Positions 12,676 to 23,300 of a DNA stretch of 26,275 nt are shown in pieces (position 1 is the stretch's first letter; the number at the start of each line of letters is the position of its first letter). The position numbers and the translations under genes are program-made. This stretch comes from Chara braunii (Eukaryota > Streptophyta > Charophyceae > Charales > Characeae), in assembly GCA_003427395.1 (NCBI GenBank), contig BFEA01000693.1, positions 75,495 through 101,769 of the forward strand, read 5' to 3'. The notes under the pieces are model-generated. The model made no database searches. It was not told where the DNA came from and saw only the letters and a list, made by a program, of their open reading frames with translations.

Positions 12676-13679
12676 CCTCCCTCTCTCTCCCTCTCTCTCG
12701 CTCGCTCTCTCACACACACACACGCACACGCACACACACACGCACACACACATGCACAGAGACATATGACCTCGCCCACATACACAAACATACATGACCA
12801 TACCCGCACACAAACACATCCACCAGCAGAAATACCTGGACACACAAACACACACACGCTTCCACCCACAGCACTCATGTGTGAGAGAGAGAGGTGCGTA
12901 CGTAGTTAGTTCGTTTGTGTTAGATAGAGACACCGAAAGCATGAGAGAGAGTCGCATGCAAACACACATGCAAGCACACACGCACATACAGAGAGAGAGA
13001 GAGCAGCGCACGCAGACAAACACACACGTGCACGACCACAAACACGTGTGTGGGCTTCTCACAGGGCCCTACATGCGCACACACACAGCGCATGCTCAGG
13101 CTTGGGCTCGTTCATTGAAGACACGGAGAAAGGGGGGACAGGAGAAATAGAGACCTGGGGGAGAGACAAACATAGGCCAGCCTAGGGGAGAGAGACAAAC
13201 ACAGTGACACAATCAAAATATGCAGCTATCAAAATCAGAGAAAAATAAAATGAACTCAGAACAGAAAAAATACCCACGCATGCATGCCTGGGAACTCACT
13301 CACCTAGGGGCCAAATGATGACCAGTCAAAGGCCCCCAAAAGGTCCAGGCAGACGAGCCACCTGCCCAAATCAACGCCTGGGCCTCCAGGCCGAGTGTGC
13401 GAGGCCCCGGCATGCCACATGCATGTAAGTAATTAGTTCCTTTGGTTAGAGAGAGAGAGTGTGTACACACGCACACACATGAGCATGCTCAGCACACAGA
13501 CATGCGGATGCAGGAATAGAATACGAGAGAAACAGACACACATGCGCACGAGCACTGACATGGCTCACACACGGCCGTCCACACAAGCATGCACACACTC
13601 GCACACATGCTAGTCGCATATGCACGCATGCAGTCACACACACACAAACTTGCGTATACAGAAACACTTAGGCACACAC

Positions 13680-13746
<67 letters not shown>

Positions 13747-16700
13747 GAGGGGAAGAGAGAGACATTCATAAGTAGTTAGTGTACACAAGGGAGAGAAAGA
13801 TGCGATAGGCATGTAGAGCTGGTCTGATTGGTAGAGAGAGATCACACACATGAAAAGAGTGAAAAAGACGCATGTTGGTTGTGTGTGTGAGAGAGAGACG
13901 TACTTGAGTCAGCGTATGCAAGAGGGGGAGAGAGAAAGAGAGGGACAGCCGAAAGACGAGGATAGCGAAAGAGAGCGAGAGAGCACCCAGACAGCATTCC
14001 ACCCCGATGCCTAACTCATCCCGATCACTATCTCCTTTTCCCCCAATCAAATTGTGGTCCCCTCCTGCCTTGCCACATTCTCCACGCCGCAAGTAAAAAA
14101 AAAGGATCAAATACTATCTCCTTTTCCTCCAATCAATTGTGGCCCTCTCCCACCTGCCCACAGTCTCCTCCCCCCAACTAAAAAAAGCACCAAATCTTGG
14201 CCTCCTTTCCCCCTCGCCCTATATCCCCCTCCTCAACACCTCTTCACCCCTCCTCCGCACATTCCCCCCCAATTAACTTTTAGACTCCTGGAGACGAGAA
14301 ACTACATTACAAATTTGCAAGCTCCACTCTCCCCCTACTTCCCCGTCAACCTTTTTCTTTGTGGCAAAGCGACAACAGGTCATCTAGTAGAATACAGTTA
14401 TGTGAGCCGCCCACTCACCTTTCCAGCCCGGGAGAAAAACTCGTAAACGTCCCTCTCATCAGCTTTCAAGCTAATCTGCACAACACAACAGCACAGCAGC
14501 CACTCACCTTCACAAATATGGACGATGAAAGCAGACAATGCACATGCCAAGAATGTGAAGCCATACAAGATAGCCGACAAGTGATCCTTCTCGATGTGGC
14601 ATGCCTAAGCCTATCACACGGGCCCCTGGGCCAGACTTTGGATTTGAGAGCCGTGAGGACACGCGTCCCACATTTTGGGTGGCCTTAGGGCCGGAGACAT
14701 GGGATTTGAGCTGCCTACAGGCAACACGGAGTCAATTTGTCCTTCGGCGGACTTATGTTGCATTTTTTCATCCTTTTTTTCTACGTTCTTGGCTCTTCTG
14801 GTTTATGTTTTGAGTTGGGACGGTTTCATCTCAGAGTACTTTTGTCTGTTGCAGGTTTGTCTGGTCTGGGTTATGCCGCTTCAGACATTGTTTCGTCAGA
14901 ACACTCAATTTTACCCGTACTGGTTTCCACGTTATGGCCTTCTTGAGGACCAGCAGACTTTCATCTGTAGCTGGGCTGGACAAGGCTTGTCATTTAGTGA
15001 CACTGGTCCAGCCTCAGCAGGGATCCCTGGACGTACAGTGGGAAGCCAGGCTGGCCGTTCTTAGGCCCTGGGACTGGACCACCACTGAGCCTGCATCTAG
15101 GACCATCTATTAGACATGAGATGAGACAACCCTAGATGCAGGCCAACGGGACTTCCGACAGGTCCAGGGTTACATAGTCGGGCCAGCGATCAGTTAGTCA
15201 CAGTCTGTGTTAATGTTACACTATAGCGAGAGGCTGCTGCAGGGCGGCACCGTGGATGAGATAGGTGGCACGGGGGAGAGACCCCTTCAGCAGCGTTGAC
15301 GGGGGTGAGGTACGTCCCTAGGTAGCCGCCATAGCTTGGGCCAGCTACCCACCTCTCCTCCCTGGACCTGCTTCAGCTCAAAACACCATCTTTCCCTGTT
15401 CAGTATCCTGAGACTGGACCAGCACTGAGCTCCTCTTCTTCTTCTTCACCACCCTCGTTCCATATACGCATCCTTTCATCCTCCTTCCAGAGAGAGAGAT
15501 CAAAGCCCTGGCTACTGTATCCGGAAGGCTTGCACCCAGGTCAGGAATAATAATAGTCTCTCCCCAAACCCCCATGTTCGGACTAACATTGTTCTGGTGA
15601 CGATTGGGGTTTGGGGAGAGACTATTATTATTCAGCAGTTGTTTCCAGGTCCCACTCTGTTCGTCTTCTTCCCACCTTTCATCTCCTTGTACCTCCGTCC
15701 GCTGTAGATTTCTCCCGATGAGTTGCGTTCCGCAAGGACCTTTCGCCCATGTACGGACCCCTCCTTGCATTTCAACACGTTCATACCTCACACCTTTGTC
15801 TATTCAGAGTCTTATTAAGTCTGATTAGTCAGGTTGCTATTTCTGAGTCTTCCGCTGCTCCGCATTGTTGTTCCTCATCACACTGGAGAGTCTTGGATCC
15901 GTGTCATGCCTAGCTATTCACAGGCATGCAACACAATACCGCACACCGACCCCTTAAGCTAGAAAGAACGGTAAAAGGTAACCAAGGAAGGCGCAGCCTG
16001 ATGAGTCACAATACCTGAACGGTAAAAGATAACCAAGGAAGGCGCAGGTGACGAAACAAAAGTCGCAGGAGGAACGGTCAGCAAGTCGATCTACCTGCCC
16101 CTTGAGCTAGAAAGAACCAATGGCCATCGGAAGTCAGCAGGATTAGCATAATCAGACCATTCTTTATGCCTGGCCCGTGGTGTTCCTTCAGGCTGGGCAG
16201 GCCCATTTTCTTTCTTATTTCCGTTGGCAAACTTAGGCTCCGGCGAACTGGTGGTTTACAAAAGGTTGTTATGGTCCTCGCTCGTTGTCCATCATTATGG
16301 GGAGTGTCTGTCCCCCCCTTAAAATCCCCCGCCAAGTTGAGAAATTCATAATATATGACACTCCACACTTCCTTCCGCCTGGCCGCAGTAACACTTATCT
16401 GATCTCGGTCATAATATCCCCTGAACAGCATTGTTGCTCCTGTGGCGGATGAGCTTATCAGTGACTGTCCGAAAATCATGCCTCTGATTAACTGGGGGTT
16501 GGGGTGGGGGTGCGGGGGGGGGGGGTCTTGTCCACAGCCCTTCTCAATCACGGAATTTAGTAAATGCTGCCTCTGACTAACTGGGGGCCGCCTTTGTGCA
16601 CAGCCCTTGTAATGCCCACTCACTCGCCAGTGTGCCGCCTTTTGTCCACAGCCCTTGCCATTTCTTCCATCTCCAAAACCTGCCACCTTTACCCGCAATT

Positions 16701-17532
16701 TTGACTCCCAGCAGCAACCTTCACATGAGGGAAATTCTCTCCTGCGATCAAAACTTGCCAGGCTTTGGCTTTGCAGAGACTGTCTATATCTGATCTCGGT
16801 CTCAATCATCCTGATCATTGAAGACCACGCTTTCCTTTTCCATTCGTAAGCAGGCAACTTGTTTTATTCTCTCAATTCTTCTCTCTTCCACTTTCACTCT
16901 TATAATCTTCGGCTTNCTTTTTTTTTTTTTTTTAAATCTTCGCCTTACTATGTTTACCTCTTATTGCACACAATGGCCAAAACCAGAAAACACAAATGTG
17001 AAGGAACTATACTTTGAAACGAACCCAACCATAATATTCGACTTTGAAGCATCATCACCTGTGCACAGAACGAATGACGACTCACGGTGCATTAACACAC
17101 AATGCACAGAACGGATAATGGCTCAAAACTATGGACAAGACCGCGAAGAAAAAAGAGAAAAAAGATAAGAATAACTCCTAAATTTCTATCAATAGATGCA
17201 ATGTTTACTATCGTCCCCCTCTTCATATGCAGGTACTCCTCACTCGCCACAGTAGCAAGTCACATTCTCTCTCATTTACCTACTCGCGACGTCTCTCTCC
17301 CTCACACACCACCTCGCCAGATACTGTTACTCGCCAAATTTAAGTTTATTTTGCGCTGGACAACCCAAATTCACCGCTGGCAATATTGCGACAATGGCAC
17401 CGACAATGCTTGTATTCCTGAAGCAGCGTGGAGTCCCGAACGTCCGATGCAACAATCACCTGAAGCAGCTGGTAAGTCTCAGGTAAGCTGCTTCTTTCAC
17501 AAGCTTTAGCCGTCACCTCATATCCCTCCCTG

Positions 17533-17599
<67 letters not shown>

Positions 17600-20333
17600 C
17601 CATATGATAACAACTGCTACGTGCGCCCCAGCAAATCCAATCATCCCAGGTCTTATCGACGCTGAACTGCACCGTCCCATCAACAATTAAATAAAATACT
17701 TAGAGATCGGTAATCTGGGAATTTCGTTGAAAATTGACTGAAATTACTAAATTGCTGTGAGGCCCGACAGAAGTGACATTAGATTGCTTACACACGCGAA
17801 GCTTACTCAGACTAACCTTCGCTCGATTATGTAAAAAATCGCCCAACGACCATACTTTGCGTTCGTCGATACACCTTGCCAATCTTGCTTGCGTTCGTGA
17901 ATATACTTTGCCACGATCTTACTCGGTGTGCCTGAGCCCTAGCCATAACTTCTTCGCTCGATGATGTAATCCAAATCGGTGTGGCTGAGCCCTATAGCCA
18001 CATTGCTTGCCCAGATAGTGAATACTAAATCGCCAAATTTCACTTCACTTTTTTTTTGGGGGGGGGGCAAGGGGGGGGAATCACTTCACCGTCGGGGCTG
18101 AGGGCCACGAACACAGCCCTAAGCCCTCTGGATGAACCGAGAAATCATGAGAAAGTCGGCTGCAGGCCATTTGCAGCCCCCGGGCGACGCTATTTGCATT
18201 AGCATAGCAGCAACGTATAGCAGCAGACAGACGATGACACCCTAGCAGCAATATCGCATCCCTAGACTCCGCGGACAATCCTGCTACCACCTCTCAGATG
18301 GACACTGAACAACGATGGCAATGTCACCACGACGCCTTTGGAATGCACACCGTGATCGATTTGGTATGACCCCACGAAATTTCGCCCCAACAACGAAGTG
18401 CGAAATTTGCGCAGCGTTGCTGCTGCCAATAAGTGTGCCTGGCCTGGCCTGGCCTCCCGTGTGGGGCACAGGCCGACCCAGAGTGGGTGCTTCTCGTTTC
18501 CCTTCGCAGCCGTGAGCAAGTGTGATGCAGCCCCGAGGTTCACGCAGCCGCTAATTAGCTCAGTTGTTCCGTTGATTGTTGTTCCGTTGATTGAATCTCA
18601 ACCAGAGTGGCCTCGATTAGTATTACACAAGAGATCAAGGGGACTTGGCCTCACAGTCTATTGTGCACCCGCTAGTTTAACAAAGCGCTTCACCCCGAGC
18701 GGCCTTGATCGTTCAGTGAAACATCCTTCGACAGACGCAGCAGACGGGCATACTATGTCACTGCCGTAGGGGTAATCAGGCGCAAAAGCCAGCCAACCAC
18801 CCCCACAAAGACACAGCAAACCACGAAAAGGCCCACTCACTGCCGAAGGGGGGCAATCAGGCGCTGCTAAAGCCAGCCAACCCCCGGAGAGGCCCATTCG
18901 CGCATCGAGTCCAACTGACGACTGGCTTCTCCTCTGACGGTGATAACAAGTGAGAATTACCGAGATTGGCGATCCTTCGACGAGAGCATATCCACCTTTC
19001 ATTAAGCCACCAGTACTTGGCCCAGCTATCGGCCATGGAAAAAACACAGAGTAGAAACGTTTCTACTTGGATAAATTGGGCGCTCCTGTAATGACCAGCA
19101 CATTTCCTAAAATTGTGGCTTGTTAACGGGCAATACTTTACGAAGTACTGGTCGTTTACTGTAATTTGCGCGAGCCCCACAAACAGCGTCCCATTCCACA
19201 GCAAAACCGAACAACAGCTATACTTGTGTGGGCACTGTCAAAATCCCCTTAGTGTGGGAAACACGACACTATCAACAGCTACCTTCTTCCCCCGAATACA
19301 ACGTACGGTTAATATATACCCGTATTTGGGGTGTTTTTGAGTCTATATACAGGGATAATGACCGTACACTGTATTCGGGTGAAGAAGGTAGCGGCCTTCT
19401 TAAAAGCTTTGACGATATGTACATAACATAGATGTGTGTGTGCATCTATGCACATCCACTTTGTCTCCGCTCCCATTTGTGCGGGACATGTGATACTATC
19501 ACCCACGCACATCCACTTCGCACGGCTGTAAGCCAATCTCGGTGACATTCCTCGTACATATCTTTACACCAGGACCCCCCCCCTCCTCTCTCATATGCAT
19601 CTGCGCACATTGTACCTCCACCCAAAAAAAAAAAGAAAAAAAAAAAAACGCAGATTCATTGCGCTCAGGCTGAGTTATAAAGGGGAGAAGAATATGAGAA
19701 AGGCTGAGTTGTAAAGGGGCCGGGGAGAAGAATATGCGAAAGCTGCATTTCATTGCGCTAAGAGCAAACCCGAGTTATAGAGTAACAGGGAGTCCAACCG
19801 CCGAGCAGATAAACAGCAACGACAAGGGAAGGTCAAGACGCTATACTTCAGTGAAAGCCTACCACATGAACTGATAGGCTGCTTCGGGTGAGATATCGCC
19901 AGAATATCTCAACGTTCGCTTTGGAAATCATTACGACACCGACGAAAAACACCGAGGCTACCTCAGTTGGCACACACCGATGAACCTAGTTGATATACGG
20001 ACCTGATGCACCTAGTTCGAATCCTGACGTACCTAGATGAACGCAATGAATAATTATGAGCTACCTGGGGCCGGTCAGCTCGATGAGGATATAACAAGGC
20101 CGTAAAATGGGAGGGCGGGAGGCGGGGGGGAGGGGGGGAAGAAAGGGGGGAACAACGACGCATCTGGTCTGACAGACCGCCTTAACCTTCTCAATACGCG
20201 TGCAGCCTTCTACACTTTACCACATGATGATGGCAACGAGAGAAGTACGGCAGGGAGGAGAGTGCGAATAGGATTACTAATCGAGCGCAGGAGACACAAG
20301 GGACAACAACTACGAAAAAGCAGCTACCTCCAC

Positions 20334-20383
<50 letters not shown>

Positions 20384-23300
20384 TTGCTTTATACCTTATT
20401 GCGCCAGGGCCAAGATCCCGAAATACAAACTTTTGGAAACAAGTATCCAGCATGGGCGCGCACTCATCCAGGCTTATCTAACGACCCCTGCAGGCGGGTG
20501 GGGCGGGGCCGGCGATCCGATAAACTGGTCAACAAGGACCGCTTTCTTCTCATTTCCCACCGTTCAATGGCTTTGTCTACTCCTTCCCTTCTTCCAACTC
20601 CTTTGTCTGTCGATCAGCTTACCGTTTGTGTGCACTCGATGGGCTTAAATTGGTATTCCCTCTCCCTGCACGAGCTCAGCCGCCATCAGGTATTCCATCC
20701 ATCCATCTCCCTTAACTCATTGTGACTCATAATTCCGTCTCCTTCTCGCAAAACCTCCATCAATCCCTGAACGAGCTCAGCCGCCATCAGGTATTCCCTA
20801 CGCTACCCGCCACCATCGACGTCCACTCTCTCCTGCACCCTGTCCTGAGCGTCTTGCAGTAATCCCTCCCCTTACCGTCGCCTCCCAATGCAGCGAGAGT
20901 CCAGCTTCCTACGTGTTCAGATTTGGCAACAGCACACCATCCTGAAACGTCGGTGTATACATCATACACATACACACACGGCTGACAATAATTTCGTTAG
21001 GATTTCAGCCGGAAACAGCGACCAAGTCACATCTTGCTGAGTTGAAAGAGCTTTGCCTCGTCAGCCGCCACACCCCGCAAGGGTCCGTCCACTGCCAGGG
21101 TCCGCCCAGTGCCAGTGTCCGCCGCCACACCCCGCCAGGGTCCACCGTCAGGGTCCGTCCACCGCCATGGGTCCGCCGCCAGGGTCCACTGCCAGGGTCC
21201 ACACGCCATGGGTCCGCCGCCACACCCCGCCCGCGGCGAACCTCCATCCCAGGTGCGGTCTTGCTCCGTTTGGGACACATAGTGCGACCCACGACGAAAA
21301 TGCTCAGACGGCGACACACCCCCATCCCAGGTTCGATCACCGAAGCTGCTGGTTCGACAAATGAGGCAGAACGTAGTAGACGACGCAAGGCGGTTATGCA
21401 CCTCTCATTTGCACACACCAACCAGTACATTTATCATGCCGAACCCAAACAACTCCTGGTCAAACCCCGCCATTCTCTCCCACCAACACAGTTTCCTCCA
21501 CGCTACCTGGGAGCGCGTTGGACTCAGAGACATAGAAACCTAAGTTCAGAGACGGGGAGCTCAGTTCAGACAGTCGCCTGAACTGCGAGGCAAAAGAAGA
21601 AAAAGTGGTCAAGAACAAAAGGAGAAGGAGAACCGTATGAAACCGACAACTGCGAATCTCCCTGCGAGCAACCAGGCAGACTGTTTTCTTGCCAAAGAAT
21701 GAAGGTTCTTTCTGCCCTGATTGCGGTTAATTCCATACCACTTGTACCCGGCCGTTCGTGTCCTGGACGGCATGGTACGGTCCCCAGCTACGTAGCGATA
21801 ACGCAGAAGCCAACACCATAACAAATACTGTACATCGAATGAACGAGAGAGCCTAAAACCTTCGATGACGATGAATGCATGCTAATCACACCGAAAAATG
21901 AGCGAGAGAGTCAATCAGGGTGTCTATGGGAAATCAGCCCAGCGATCACCCAGCTTGCCGCCCGCCAACCGCCGAACCAATCCAACGAGCACGACGGAGC
22001 GTGATACAAAACGGCCAAAACGCCTCACATTTTCTCTGCGCTCTTCATTCCTACAATGTAGTCATCATCAGACGAGTGGAAGAGAGAGCGCTTAAAACCT
22101 TTTCGACGCTGATCACACGCAAAGGCCACGTGCAAAAAATTGACAGCGCCATGTCATCGTCGTCCTTCGTTCCCTGCAGAACGCTAAGAGTATCCTTTCG
22201 CTCTCCTGCTGCGCAAGGTCCGTTCACACCACGCACTTCCAGAAGTGCGTGATGCCATCTAGCCGCCAATCGGGTGCGCAACTTATCGGGGAATCCGCTG
22301 CCCATAGGAGTCCCTAGTTATAACATGAAGCCCTCTGGAATCCCTGATTACCGAGGAGGTTCCAACTCGTGTCTTTGTGGATAACGACCGGGGAATCCGC
22401 TCCGCTGGCCATAGGAGTCCCTAATTAACATGAAGCCCTCTGCTTCGCATGCTCAACTGCGTAACTGCACCCGACCTCTTTCTGTTACGTTTTCCCATTT
22501 TCTTCCCCATCGCTGAAGTGATTGGCCTGTCCAGACTTCTTCCTTCGCCTCCAGCGAAAGGCAAAAGCCCCCGACCGAGAAAGCAATACATTTTGCTGTG
22601 TTACTACCAGTCTTTCCCGCTCAGACAAGACAAGGACAACGTGGAGGAGATGCGACAGTCTCCCGCGCCCGCGGATTCTTCAACCGGAGGCGGCGAAAGT
22701 GAAAAATAACGACAGCAGAAGGGGGGCAAAAGGATACGAGGAAGCAAGATGTGGCTGTCGTCTCTTCACACGAATCGAACGCCCGGTCATTATGGCTGTA
22801 CTCGGGCCAGTGTTTGGTCTTATTAGATACGGCGATAACGACCGGGCGCTCTATTCGGGTGAAGACGGTAGCTCGTCGATGACCGCATAAGCGCCGCCTA
22901 CAAGACGGTCGCTGCAAGCGAGTCGTCTCTTACATTGTTCTTTGCGATACTCACCTGATAAGCGAACACAGTCCGCAAGTCCCTTTCCGGGTCCTCTTCC
23001 TCCGGAGCGACAGCTTCTTTATCCTTGTCCCTGTCCCGCTCCCTGTCTCTACGATCTCTGTCTCTCGATCTGCACACACAGCGACGAAAAGAATTCCCAC
23101 AAAATAAGCGAACACGTCGATGACCGCTAAGGAAGCTTCGCAGCAGACAACTGATTCTGCAAAAAGTAGTCCGAAACAGTCCAGCGTGACAGTCCACCGT
23201 GACAGTCCACCGTGACAGTCCACCGTGACAGTCCACCGTGACAGTCCACCGGAAATAAAACCCATCTCCCACGCATAAACTATCATTCTCCCTGCTCTCT

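Larger units (their letters stand above)
11658..14418 (-). other. Intron 3 (2,761 nt), microsatellite-dense
   Basis: Bounded by GTGAGT and CTCGCAG. About half (12629-13950) is CA, CT or GA repeat and degenerate derivatives. An 86-bp tandem array lies near the donor side. The stretch 11700-12550 shows nothing I recognise. Confidence 0.85.
14476..22954 (-). other. Intron 2 (8,479 nt), splits RRM1 after RNP2
   Basis: A GTGAGT donor and TGTTGTGCAG acceptor bound the largest intron seen. It holds repeats and foldback elements listed separately, plus stretches in which I recognise nothing: 14600-15540, 17000-17530, 18100-18750, 19400-19950 and 20800-21000. The 14600-15400 part reads like unique or decayed element DNA, including a 129-codon plus-strand frame (14675-15064) without a recognisable domain. 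An unannotated gene nested in this intron cannot be excluded. Confidence 0.85.

Noticed and set aside
12553-13851. Cys/Val-rich and Arg/Glu-rich frames in intron 3
   Set aside because: These are translations of CA and CT microsatellites.
14675-15064. 129-codon plus-strand frame in intron 2
   Set aside because: Starts with ATG but no recognised domain; hydrophobic content comes from T-rich DNA. Left as unassigned intronic sequence.
18553-18600. TTAGCTCAGTTG resembling a tRNA A box
   Set aside because: No B box or T-arm at tRNA spacing downstream.
21330-21345. GGTTCGATCACC resembling a tRNA B box
   Set aside because: No A box upstream at suitable spacing and no cloverleaf.
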